Below, in pieces: positions 7,681 through 16,734 of a DNA stretch of 51,822 nt. The notes beneath the pieces are model-generated. The model was not told where the DNA came from. It did no database searches and worked only from the letters and a program-made list of their open reading frames with translations. The translations under genes and the position numbers were made by a program. This DNA comes from Deltaproteobacteria bacterium (GTDB lineage Bacteria; Myxococcota_A; JAADFL01), in contig JAADFL010000151.1 of NCBI GenBank assembly GCA_013152945.1, forward strand, positions 1 through 51,822, in the 5' to 3' direction. Numbering within the stretch: the stretch's first letter is position 1; each line of letters starts with the position of its first letter.

Positions 7681-10056
7681 TCAACGATCCAAATCTCCTA
7701 TCAAGGCGACCAAAAAATAGGCTGCGACTCCACACAACAACACGGCAGTATATCCCCATAGCATTCCGAGTAAGACAGCTGATTCCGAACCCACCACTGA
7801 AGCAAATCCATTCATGCCATAGGCCCAAGGCACCCTTTCTGGATAACTTTTTTCAATATTTGAAATGAGTATGGGGAACGTCATACCCATGAAAAACCCT
7901 ACGGGAAATATGAATGCTATTGCAATCATAATCCTGGCGATTTCAGGTAATGCCAGAGTAGCATTCACCAGGTAGGGTGCTGAAAATGCGGTCACAAGGG
8001 CCATTGAACCAGCAGCAGCAGCGGTCCATCGCGCTTTGAGCCTGCCCGAATAATTTCCTGAAACAAAACTGCCGATACCTGAACTTATCAACAGGCCTCC
8101 CAGCACGGCTGCGAACACCACCATGGGCTCGCCCAGGAAAAGTGTGAGGCGCTGGATCAACCCGACCTCGACCACCATGTATGCAAGGCCGAGCCCTGCA
8201 AAGGCCGCAAGTGTTTTCAGCCTTCTTTTACCATCCATTGCCCGTCTTCGAAACACGGCCAATGGTAGAAGAATAAGCAAGAGACCGATTGCAGTCGTTT
8301 CTAGAAGAAGCACCACGAGAGATGCCTCGGCTATGGGCGCGTCCTCCAGGGCCATTCTACCGCCATGCCCTTGTGAAAAAAGTAATGAAAGGTCTTTCAG
8401 GCCGATATCTCCCAGGGCAGTCCTCCTGTTGAAAAAAGGCTTGTCATCCGTGGCCGGACTCAACAAGACCTTGAACGGCACCTTCACCTTTGTCGGATCG
8501 TTTGCAGTAAGCAATTTACGGTAGTAACTTTTATTTTTTCCACTACCCGGAACATAGAGCGGCTCCATGCCTTGCCGTGCCAGGACTTCAAGAAAATCAC
8601 GGGACATCCCGGAACTGAAACCATCCTTGCACATGGCAAAACCGGCGTAGAAGCTTGTGTGCCTTGCAGGCCGTCTCCATGCCATCACCTTGTCCCGACA
8701 ATTCTTGATCCCGATGCGACCCAGCACACTCCGGGCTGTTACGAACAGCCTCGGGATTTGCGCCTCCGGCCTGGTTATTAGTAAGATTCCCCCGGGCTTC
8801 AGGTGATCGAGATAGCTGTTGAATGCCTCGACAGTCAATAGGTAGTTCTCGGCAAGGCTCAAAGACCCGGAGGCCATTGCAGCATTCGATATTGTGTGGG
8901 GACATTGAATCAAGTCGAATTTTTTCCTGGTTCGTTCTATGAAACTCCTTGCCTCGTCCGTGTATGCATGGACTCTTGGATCATCGTACAGTCTTCCGGT
9001 GAAATCAGACATCTTGTCCATGACTACATGATTGATGGCCGGATTGATTTCCACGGCAGTCACCGATTCGGCGCCGTTTCTAAGTGCGAGCAGCACCTCC
9101 CGGCCTCCGCCGGAGCCGACGATCAGGACCTTGGGATTCTTTTTCAGTTTCACAAAAAATGATTCGTCGTCACCCGTAGGCCCAAGGTCGGCTATAGGTG
9201 CAGTAGGATGGGCAAGCCTTGTAACAGCAGTCCCTCCATCGATTAGTATGCTCCTATGCACCCTCCTCCATTGGTCCCTAAATTCTATTACATCAATGCG
9301 GGAAAGCGTATTCCATGCAGAGTACCTGTGGAACCGTTTATCTCTAATCAGTTTTTGTACAGGCATCCCGCCGCCGGTTACCTTGTTACTGCTGATACGG
9401 ACCGGCAGAATGTTCTCTGCAAACAACGAGCTGGCTGCCAATACAACAAAGAGCCCCATGGCAAGGACTTTGTACCTGCTCCGCATATTCCAGGAGAGCA
9501 GCAGTGCGGCAATAGAAGCTAGTGCGGCAGAGGCGAAAATAGTTCCCGGCCCTCCAAGGAGAGGAAGAGCCAAAACTACAAGGATGCATCCGAACCCTGC
9601 GCCTGCCAGGTCGAAAAAATACAATTTGTGGACATTCGCTGCGTACCTGGTCAGTAGTGCTGCAACCGTCAAGCCGGAAAAGAAAAAAGGCAGGGTGACC
9701 GAAAGATATGACAAAGGCAAATAGAGCCATTGCATGGCATCTTTACCCAAAGAAAATGGTTCATATGGAATCAGGTCGAACAAGATATATCCAAGTACGT
9801 ATGAAACCGGTGTAGCCAAGGCCAACCAGGTTATCAACTTTGGGGATACTCTTTCCGCCTGTCTTCTCAGAGAAAGGACTACGCCGGCGAAACCCAGCCC
9901 GAAAAGAGCGGTGCTCAACACCATGAAGGCGAAGTGATACCAAAGTGTGACCGATAATATCCTTGTCCAGGCTATCTCGAGAGCCAAGACCGAAATCGAG
10001 AGGAAAAAAAGGCCTGATAGAGTCGTCTTATCATTCCTGCGGCCATCCGGATTCAT
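7681..10056 (-). CDS. Polytopic membrane protein fused to a spermidine synthase-like domain
   Basis: A 791-residue protein. Roughly the first 205 residues form about six membrane helices. A soluble domain follows, with LIVGSGGGREVLLAL (around residue 315), an acidic second strand ending in VEINPA, and DARVHAYTDEARSF-like features typical of spermidine synthase-type class I methyltransferase folds. The last 230 residues are again helical membrane segments. Fusions of this kind are common in environmental bacteria. Most have no proven activity, and the usual aminopropyltransferase residues cannot be confirmed by eye. The start ATG has AAAGGA upstream. It lies between the surface lipoproteins and the Rieske gene in the same orientation, so it probably belongs to the same transcript; a role in the redox complex is unproven. 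Confidence 0.85.
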   Translation of the reverse strand: MNPDGRRNDKTTLSGLFFLSISVLALEIAWTRILSVTLWYHFAFMVLSTALFGLGFAGVVLSLRRQAERVSPKLITWLALATPVSYVLGYILFDLIPYEPFSLGKDAMQWLYLPLSYLSVTLPFFFSGLTVAALLTRYAANVHKLYFFDLAGAGFGCILVVLALPLLGGPGTIFASAALASIAALLLSWNMRSRYKVLAMGLFVVLAASSLFAENILPVRISSNKVTGGGMPVQKLIRDKRFHRYSAWNTLSRIDVIEFRDQWRRVHRSILIDGGTAVTRLAHPTAPIADLGPTGDDESFFVKLKKNPKVLIVGSGGGREVLLALRNGAESVTAVEINPAINHVVMDKMSDFTGRLYDDPRVHAYTDEARSFIERTRKKFDLIQCPHTISNAAMASGSLSLAENYLLTVEAFNSYLDHLKPGGILLITRPEAQIPRLFVTARSVLGRIGIKNCRDKVMAWRRPARHTSFYAGFAMCKDGFSSGMSRDFLEVLARQGMEPLYVPGSGKNKSYYRKLLTANDPTKVKVPFKVLLSPATDDKPFFNRRTALGDIGLKDLSLLFSQGHGGRMALEDAPIAEASLVVLLLETTAIGLLLILLPLAVFRRRAMDGKRRLKTLAAFAGLGLAYMVVEVGLIQRLTLFLGEPMVVFAAVLGGLLISSGIGSFVSGNYSGRLKARWTAAAAGSMALVTAFSAPYLVNATLALPEIARIMIAIAFIFPVGFFMGMTFPILISNIEKSYPERVPWAYGMNGFASVVGSESAVLLGMLWGYTAVLLCGVAAYFLVALIGDLDR

Positions 10057-10102
10057 GGGTTTTCCTTTACCTGTGGAGCCCTTGACTTCGATCCTGTGGA
10101 AA

Positions 10103-10621
10103 CTAATTGGGTGTTATCAACTCTATCCGTAGAAAGTAATGGGTATGAGCATCGGAATCTATCTCTACCAGGTGGTCGCCCGAGCGCCTCATCTTTTCTT
10201 CCACGGCGAATATCCTGTCACCTCCTGCCTTGAGAAATAGATCGGCCCCATTACTTTCATACTTATGGGAATCAGTACAACCCGGTTCATACCATGTTAT
10301 AGTAGTATCCTGACCAGGATGTTCCCTGGTCTTGAAAAAGATTTTAATTTTGATTTTTGTATCTGCAGGACTTGTCACGATAAAATTTCTGAACCCGGGG
10401 AAATCGCCTTCAAGGTACTTGTATTCAGTCAATGTACAACCCGCAGTTCCCCTGCAAATCGGGATGTTGGCGAGACATACATCATAATCGGCTCCGGCAA
10501 TGAACTCGGCTTCGGGCCGTGTACATCCGGGGAAAAGAGCCATTTGCATGAAAAAACAGAACCAAAACCCTGAAAAGATTACAGGCCGGGGCCTTTTTTT
10601 CTTGAAAGCATCCATGGTCAT
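10103..10621 (-). CDS. Small lipoprotein, unknown function
   Basis: A 172-residue protein with a basic N-terminus, a hydrophobic stretch and a lipobox FPGC (Cys about 33), so an outer-membrane or inner-membrane lipoprotein is expected. The mature part has four to five Cys and a beta-rich pattern reminiscent of a PPC-like sandwich, but no family is recognised with confidence. Its ATG overlaps the stop of the preceding gene as ATGA, which fixes the start at 10621 and indicates translational coupling with that lipoprotein. The pair may work together at the envelope. Confidence 0.8.
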   Translation of the reverse strand: MTMDAFKKKRPRPVIFSGFWFCFFMQMALFPGCTRPEAEFIAGADYDVCLANIPICRGTAGCTLTEYKYLEGDFPGFRNFIVTSPADTKIKIKIFFKTREHPGQDTTITWYEPGCTDSHKYESNGADLFLKAGGDRIFAVEEKMRRSGDHLVEIDSDAHTHYFLRIELITPN

Positions 10622-11772
10622 CTTCCCACGACGGCCTCGAGACTGAAGGACAGGTCCACCAGAGCGGCGGCATCCGTGGTCCCTCCCGTTTTCTTACTCC
10701 AAATACGGTTTAAATGACGATCCAGCTTCATCTTGAAATTGGTTGCCTTATCCAAAGCCAAATGATCCAATGCCTCGGCCGGAACGCGGAGACATCCGTC
10801 ATCAAACGTAACGCATCGCAATTTGCCGTAAGGTGTTTCGGTTCCCGCCTTTGGCGTAAGCGTGAAGACCATGTAATCACCATTACCCGGCACCCAGGAT
10901 ATCCACAAGGGATCTTCGCGGTCCACAGCAAGGTTCAATGATGGTGATTCCTCGAGAACCGGATTCGTTATCTTGTCGAACCTGGTCATCACTACGTCCT
11001 CTGGAACATCCATTTCCATGGAAAAAGCAGGATAGCTCCATTGGCCTTCACTTGAATCCACTTGTATTTCGATTTTGTTTCCGTCCTGAAATGCAAGTTC
11101 GTTGATAAGCCTGGGTTCGATATTTCCATTCTCTTTGGGTTCGAGCTTGACCTCTCCCCCCTTCAATCCCTTGAAGCTTACCGAATTGACTTCGAGGGGA
11201 AATGACTTACTCTTGGTGCATTCGAAGCCCTTCGGACAGGAGTCCAATTCCCCCTCCCGGCACGGCGGATTCGTGCAACATGGCGGGGATACGCAATAAC
11301 CGGCCTCACATACCATTATGCCGCCGGGACAATCATCATCACCGGTACATGTCTTCCATGTTGGCCTGCAATCCTGGAACATGCATGAATAACCCTCTGG
11401 GCAAGGGTTTTGGTCGTCACATCCCACCACCCTGCATCTTTGCAAGGTCACGGGCTGGCTCGTGTAAACCTCGCAGGTGGCGGAGTATGAAATCCTGTCC
11501 GATACATAGATCCTGTATTCAATGAAATCACTGAAATGAGCCTGCACCTGGGTGTCCCTTTCTGTTTGCGCTCCCAACTTGTTCAGGGCATTTATGCTAA
11601 GTGATGCTACTTTGAACGTGTCCAGGTCGGTTTCATCTTCCACCAGGTTGGGGACCAGATCTGTGTCGCCCGGGCATATTCCACCGTTGTTGTTATCACC
11701 ACATCCGAACGAACTCAAAATAATCGACGACAGCACGGAGATCGATATTACCGTAATTTCTGAATACTTCAT
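10618..11772 (-). CDS. Cys-rich lipoprotein
   Basis: A 384-residue lipoprotein (lipobox SFGC, Cys 24). After an N-terminal segment of about 95 residues there is a Cys-rich block with units of the form C-x-x-D-x-x-CP-x-G-x-x-C, also seen in the VWA protein at 16735-19908. A C-terminal beta-rich region of about 190 residues without a recognised family follows. The gene lies 96 bases after the VWA lipoprotein ending at 11869 and overlaps the next gene by four bases. It is probably part of the same envelope unit; no enzymatic motif is seen. Confidence 0.85.
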   Translation of the reverse strand: MKYSEITVISISVLSSIILSSFGCGDNNNGGICPGDTDLVPNLVEDETDLDTFKVASLSINALNKLGAQTERDTQVQAHFSDFIEYRIYVSDRISYSATCEVYTSQPVTLQRCRVVGCDDQNPCPEGYSCMFQDCRPTWKTCTGDDDCPGGIMVCEAGYCVSPPCCTNPPCREGELDSCPKGFECTKSKSFPLEVNSVSFKGLKGGEVKLEPKENGNIEPRLINELAFQDGNKIEIQVDSSEGQWSYPAFSMEMDVPEDVVMTRFDKITNPVLEESPSLNLAVDREDPLWISWVPGNGDYMVFTLTPKAGTETPYGKLRCVTFDDGCLRVPAEALDHLALDKATNFKMKLDRHLNRIWSKKTGGTTDAAALVDLSFSLEAVVGR

Positions 11773-11868
11773 CTTTCATTTATTCCTTCCATCTATTGCC
11801 ACGGCCATGTCATTTAGAAATTCTAGTGCTCTCTACGAAATCGGTCAACCAGTGTGTCAACCGAATGC

Positions 11869-14475
11869 CTATTTTTCCTCGATGGGGAAAAAGTCGGCAT
11901 CGGTCAAAGGAACGTCGTTCCAATTCGGAGTTTTCTTTCCGTCATGGTAAACTATTGGAATCAATGCAGCCCTGAATATGGCGTATGCATTTGGATTGCC
12001 GTCCGGTGTCTGAGCGAAATAGACGTAAATGTTGTTGTGTCCCGGACCGAAACCCAAGTCCAATGTTTCCATCAACGTGATATTCTTGACCTTGAATGAA
12101 ATACAGTTTTTCTCTGAAACACCCACGCGAATAGTCTCCCTTATCCTGCAGATGCCGCCATTCTTGCAATCTGCCTGGGAGGTGCAGGGTGGATCGTCAG
12201 GCTCCCCATCACACCAGAATCCATCTTTGGGAAGAAGATTGTCGTCTACTTCCACGGTAACCCAGGCTGGTTTGATGTCATTTTCGATTCTCATTCCAGC
12301 CGGGCATGTGGCGCCTTGACACGGCGGACCGGAACACACACCTGCCTCGGCATCGCAACGCTGACCCGATGAACAGTCCACGTTCATGCATCTGTCCGGC
12401 AGGCAGGAACCGAGAATGAGATCACACCTGGTACCCAAGCCGCACTCGGCCTTGGTACAATCAGGCCTGCACATACCACTGATCGGAACACACTTTTCCG
12501 TAGACAGGCATGTGGTATGCGTACACTTGTCCGGTACGCAAGTGCCGCTGGCCGGATTGCACCATTCGCCGGTTGAGCATGCCACGGCGCAATCCTTGAC
12601 ACACGTGCATGTAGAATAGAGGAGATACTTCCCTGAGCCTGTAAGAGCCACCTTCTTTCCTGATTGACCATCTCCCGGGGCCTGCCAAGTAAGTGCCCGA
12701 GGATCCGGATAGTAACACAGAACGCCAAGGCCGGTCGGTGACCGGCTGGACACATCGGTAACGCGTACGCCGGTCAACTTGTACGGCTGGCTGGAAAAGG
12801 GCACCATTTTCAATCCTTCGTCCGTAATGTCGTATTTGTAGGCCATGCCCGAGCGGGATGAAACGTCATCTGCCCAGGGGTCGAGATGCATTTCAAGTTC
12901 GGAGCCATTGTTCAAGCCGTCCCTGTCCAAATCTTTTAGATTGTCACTTTCCAGGTAATTGGTTCCATAGAGAAACTCCAGCCTGTCCGGGTACCCGTCC
13001 TTATCCGTGTCAAAGAGGCTGGGATCCGTTCCCAGTATTTTTTCCTCACAGTCATTTAATCCGTCTGCATCCTTGTCCCCATACGGCCGGGTAAGTTCGA
13101 CACATGCGTCGGGAATATCCATTCTAAGGGGGTCCAGGTTCACCGTGGAAAACAACATCTCCACCATGTCGCTTATTCCGTCGCCGTCGGTATCCGCCTT
13201 GGCCGGATCGGTATCGGTGCCGCCGGGGTTGGTATTCTTGTTCCATGTATCCTTGGTACAGTTGCACCTGGAGTAGTCGCTGCAAATGCCCGACAGTATT
13301 TCTCCATAACAGTTTTCTTCCTGATCGCTCATGCCGTCCATGTCACTGTCGGGCAACAGCTTGCCTGCTTGCGCCTTTGCGTTCAGGTTGGATACGATGA
13401 ATGCCTTTTTGAGAAATATTGTGCTCCTCGACTCGTAGTTCAAAGCACCGAAATTAACCTGGTCGCCTTTTACAAACCGTAAAGAACTTCCCATGCCTGC
13501 GGTTGCCATGGCCTTGAGAAGCTCGTATGTATAGTCATTGGTTGCGCCGTTCGGATCGTTACATGCCAAAGTAGGACAGCAATGCTTGTCTATCTGGCAA
13601 ATCTTGGAATTGTCGTTGTTACAGACCTTCAGATATTCACACGTGCTTCCACAATCCGAATGTGCCGTACATGTAACCGTTGGATCGTCCGTACATCGCT
13701 GTTCGGGATCGAGGCACTTCTCGTCGCCCGCACAGTTGACGGGGCAGGGTGCGGTCGAACTGCAATTTCTGTCTGCCATGCCCTGACAAGTGCCGGGCTT
13801 GTCGTCCAGTTGAACCGTATGAAAAGAGACATCGGCCACGCCGTTCTTCTTGCCGAAATCAACCAGGCCGGTCACCTGCTTGACAAGCCTGCACTTCTCG
13901 TCACAACCGTTATTAGGATCTACCGGAATGGGCGGGTCTGGCGATCCGTTGACCAGAAAGATAAAGACATACCTTGTCCTGGAAAGCGTACCTGGATTTG
14001 TGGTCAAAACATCACCGGTGAAAATACTGCCTGCCAGGGATATGGCCCCCATCCAGTCGCGACAGGATCCTTCCTCGCATGGATCTATAATTGCAAGACT
14101 TGCCGTAGCTTCCCTTAAAGCAACTTGGTTCTTCGTATAACCTTCTTCCGTGAGCTGAATGGCCTTTCCGGCAAACTTTACTATGGCAAAGGTATAGTTG
14201 GAGGCTGTCTTGTAACGATCGATTACATCTTCAACCGCGAATCTCCTCCTGGTGTTGGGATCGTTTTCCGCCATGGATCCGGACGTGTCGACAATGAACA
14301 TGATTCGAACCGGGAACTGCCTTTGAGCCGGATCATCGGTGCACACACGGCCCGAAATCGATATCTTGTCCGGCACCTTCGGCGCTATGCCCTGGTGGTA
14401 TATATTTGTATCCGTACAACCAGGAGAAAATACGGCCAGCAATGATATGAAAGCCAGGATCTTCGATGCCATCAT
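11869..14475 (-). CDS. VWA/TSP3 lipoprotein with a Cys-rich insert (paralogue 3)
   Basis: An 868-residue lipoprotein; the start is one of two adjacent ATGs (14475 or 14472) behind GAGAGGTG. Lipobox SPGC (Cys 20). The VWA domain has the metal site DTSGS (63-67) after FPVRIMFIV, a strand shared by all three paralogues. Its second half contains an extra stretch of roughly 90 residues with about 14 Cys, absent in the paralogue at 20071-21921. TSP3-type Asp-rich repeats follow, then another Cys-rich block and a C-terminal beta domain opening with VKNITLMETL, matching VDEISL and VDNITL in the paralogues. VWA domains bind protein ligands through a metal; TSP3 repeats bind calcium. Surface adhesion or scaffold roles are likely but unproven. 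Confidence 0.9.
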   Translation of the reverse strand: MMASKILAFISLLAVFSPGCTDTNIYHQGIAPKVPDKISISGRVCTDDPAQRQFPVRIMFIVDTSGSMAENDPNTRRRFAVEDVIDRYKTASNYTFAIVKFAGKAIQLTEEGYTKNQVALREATASLAIIDPCEEGSCRDWMGAISLAGSIFTGDVLTTNPGTLSRTRYVFIFLVNGSPDPPIPVDPNNGCDEKCRLVKQVTGLVDFGKKNGVADVSFHTVQLDDKPGTCQGMADRNCSSTAPCPVNCAGDEKCLDPEQRCTDDPTVTCTAHSDCGSTCEYLKVCNNDNSKICQIDKHCCPTLACNDPNGATNDYTYELLKAMATAGMGSSLRFVKGDQVNFGALNYESRSTIFLKKAFIVSNLNAKAQAGKLLPDSDMDGMSDQEENCYGEILSGICSDYSRCNCTKDTWNKNTNPGGTDTDPAKADTDGDGISDMVEMLFSTVNLDPLRMDIPDACVELTRPYGDKDADGLNDCEEKILGTDPSLFDTDKDGYPDRLEFLYGTNYLESDNLKDLDRDGLNNGSELEMHLDPWADDVSSRSGMAYKYDITDEGLKMVPFSSQPYKLTGVRVTDVSSRSPTGLGVLCYYPDPRALTWQAPGDGQSGKKVALTGSGKYLLYSTCTCVKDCAVACSTGEWCNPASGTCVPDKCTHTTCLSTEKCVPISGMCRPDCTKAECGLGTRCDLILGSCLPDRCMNVDCSSGQRCDAEAGVCSGPPCQGATCPAGMRIENDIKPAWVTVEVDDNLLPKDGFWCDGEPDDPPCTSQADCKNGGICRIRETIRVGVSEKNCISFKVKNITLMETLDLGFGPGHNNIYVYFAQTPDGNPNAYAIFRAALIPIVYHDGKKTPNWNDVPLTDADFFPIEEK

Positions 14476-14516
14476 TTCACCTCTCTTGACCTGACCCAGG
14501 AACATCTCAATACAAC

Positions 14517-16712
14517 TTAGTTACCACACCAATACGGCGGATTCGGCTGATTCTCGTTGGGACAACACATCTCGGCGCAATCAGCCTTGCACCCGGAACA
14601 AGCAAGGGGACATTGCCTCTTTGCCCTAATCGTTACCCTGTAGGGATTCTTGTAGTCATATTTTTTCCTGTCATAGTGCATCACCCTGAAATAGAAAGGC
14701 CGGGCTGAATCCGTTTCTCCGCAGAAGTACACGCACTCGTCATCACCGAACACGCCGCCCGCAGTGTTTTTGAAACATGCACCTTCTACGCTCCTGCTCC
14801 CGGGAGTAGCACAAAACCCGACCGTGCCCCTTCTGGTGCCTCCAAGAAATGCTGTGTAGTATATTTGCAAATCCGGGTTGCCGTTGAAGCTCCATTCGAA
14901 GGACAGATCCCAATCTACGAATTTGTCACAATCCTGATCAGGCTTTTGATCCTTGGGCGGAAAGTCGCCTCCACCCTCCATTTTCATGACGTACCAATCC
15001 TGGTCTCCCCTGAAGGAAAGGTAGCCCTCTATGGTGTCACAAACAATCTCGGAGGTCTCCAGGTGCGCCGGATCCGTTTCCCTGCAGGTTATGCTCTTGG
15101 CAAGTTTCTTGTTGAGCTGTATGGTGGCGGCTTCCTGGTCGTTCGTTGCATAAGGCAGATAGATTCCATTCGGCGGGAATTCATATTTATCAGGCTCCTG
15201 CATCGTAGTAACGGTCAGTGTATACGAAGTATCCGGATCCATTTTTTCCGCTTGAAAGTCCCGTACAAGCACATAATAAAGATTCCCGTACATCGGAGCT
15301 ACCGTGTGCAAGTGCCTGGGATCACCTGTTTCACTCCACTCCTTTCCCTGCAAAGTCAGGTGTCTCAATGCACATCCATCCGGCAGGCAAATGCTTGCGC
15401 CCCTGCATTTGCCCTTGTTTTGATCACATTCGTGCGATGGACACTCGGCATCCAGGCAATCCTTGTCTCCCTCACAGCCCGAGCAATTCCATTCCAGGTA
15501 TTCACATGCGTCTCCTTGTTCGCATGAAGACCTGGGATCGGCCACGATTAGATCAACGGCAGGCTGAACAGGACTCGATCCATTGTACTTGAGGTCTACC
15601 TGGATGATCCCCGGATTGGTATCAGTGACCCCCGGCGCTGAAATCCGGTACCAATCTTCATCCCCCCTGGTGGCAAGGTAAGCAGAGACAGGACTACCAC
15701 TTTGTATGGATGTGGCCTTGGACCAGCCATTGTTTTCCTCGTTTTGATCCGGGTCCTGTCTCTTGCTCAAAGTCAGGACGTAGCCTTGTTCCAGATCCAC
15801 ATCATCATTGCCCTCGTCCTTGACCACCAAGTAGTAAGTTCCCGTTTTGTAAAGGGGCAGCACGTCGTGAAGTTTCGTAGGTCCCTTGGTCCCGTCGAAA
15901 TTTCCGCCGGTATTGACCACGGTTTTTCCGTCCGGCTCGATCAATGTGTATCTCAGGTCCACCGGTGTTGCAGCTTGCGTACTCAAATCGATTATTACTA
16001 TCTCGCCGGCCGTAGCATCCAGCTTGAACCAGTCACTGTCAGAGTTATAGGAAATATACCCCTTTTGGCCCGGCACAACGGCCTTTGCCTCTTCCTTTGA
16101 ATCGTTGGGCTCGTATTTGTCCGGATCTTGGGCCAATACCAAGGACACCTGGTAAGGTGTTCTTGTATCCTCCTCGTCCTTGCCCTCATCGTAGATCTCT
16201 ACAAAATAGGTTCCTGCCTGCCTTGCATAGTACTTGTCATCGATGAGTGTACCTTGGTTCTGGTGATCCTCCGCATAGTCACAAGCAGCGCCCAAAACCG
16301 ATTCGTCATTCCCCTGCCGGGTTATCCTGTAACAGTAATCCACTCCGCCGAGCCTTACTCCGGTCTGTATTTTCAATTCCACGATCGTGCCGGGAGATGC
16401 AACGGTAAACCAGTAATAGTCCTTGTCGATCGGTGGGCAAATATAACCTGTAATGCCGTCACTCCCGGACTTGAGTTCCCACGCCGGGGCTGTCGAGTCT
16501 GGTTGTGAATCATCGACATGGCATTCCACGTCAGTATCCGTATCGGTATCAACATCAGTATCACTGTCTCCTCCCGTGCCTGCTCCACAACCTCCGCCCC
16601 AGGGCACGAACAAGAGAACAAAGCCGGCGGCCAAAATGGCTCCGATAGCGGTCCCGAGCAGTGCGGAAAACCTTGGTACTGTTTTTCCGGTTTTTTTTCT
16701 TGTACCCTCCAT
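14517..16712 (-). CDS. PPC-domain surface protein with Asp-Thr linker
   Basis: A 731-residue protein. An N-terminal hydrophobic segment ends in GGGC (Cys 42), a weak lipobox, then a short acidic linker of Asp-Thr/Asp-Val pairs. About four bacterial pre-peptidase C-terminal (PPC) domains follow, each with the pattern D-x-Y-E-x-N-D ... D-x-D-W-(F/Y); the clearest begins DKYEPNDSKEEA. A Cys-rich insert lies near the middle, and a Cys-rich tail ends the protein. PPC domains are beta sandwiches found on secreted proteases and adhesins; no catalytic domain is present. It lies 22 bases after one VWA gene and about 40 before the next, so it is co-transcribed with them. ATG at 16712 is supported by AAAGGAGAT upstream. 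Confidence 0.87.
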   Translation of the reverse strand: MEGTRKKTGKTVPRFSALLGTAIGAILAAGFVLLFVPWGGGCGAGTGGDSDTDVDTDTDTDVECHVDDSQPDSTAPAWELKSGSDGITGYICPPIDKDYYWFTVASPGTIVELKIQTGVRLGGVDYCYRITRQGNDESVLGAACDYAEDHQNQGTLIDDKYYARQAGTYFVEIYDEGKDEEDTRTPYQVSLVLAQDPDKYEPNDSKEEAKAVVPGQKGYISYNSDSDWFKLDATAGEIVIIDLSTQAATPVDLRYTLIEPDGKTVVNTGGNFDGTKGPTKLHDVLPLYKTGTYYLVVKDEGNDDVDLEQGYVLTLSKRQDPDQNEENNGWSKATSIQSGSPVSAYLATRGDEDWYRISAPGVTDTNPGIIQVDLKYNGSSPVQPAVDLIVADPRSSCEQGDACEYLEWNCSGCEGDKDCLDAECPSHECDQNKGKCRGASICLPDGCALRHLTLQGKEWSETGDPRHLHTVAPMYGNLYYVLVRDFQAEKMDPDTSYTLTVTTMQEPDKYEFPPNGIYLPYATNDQEAATIQLNKKLAKSITCRETDPAHLETSEIVCDTIEGYLSFRGDQDWYVMKMEGGGDFPPKDQKPDQDCDKFVDWDLSFEWSFNGNPDLQIYYTAFLGGTRRGTVGFCATPGSRSVEGACFKNTAGGVFGDDECVYFCGETDSARPFYFRVMHYDRKKYDYKNPYRVTIRAKRQCPLACSGCKADCAEMCCPNENQPNPPYWCGN

Positions 16713-16734
16713 GCCATTTATCTCCTTTGGAATC

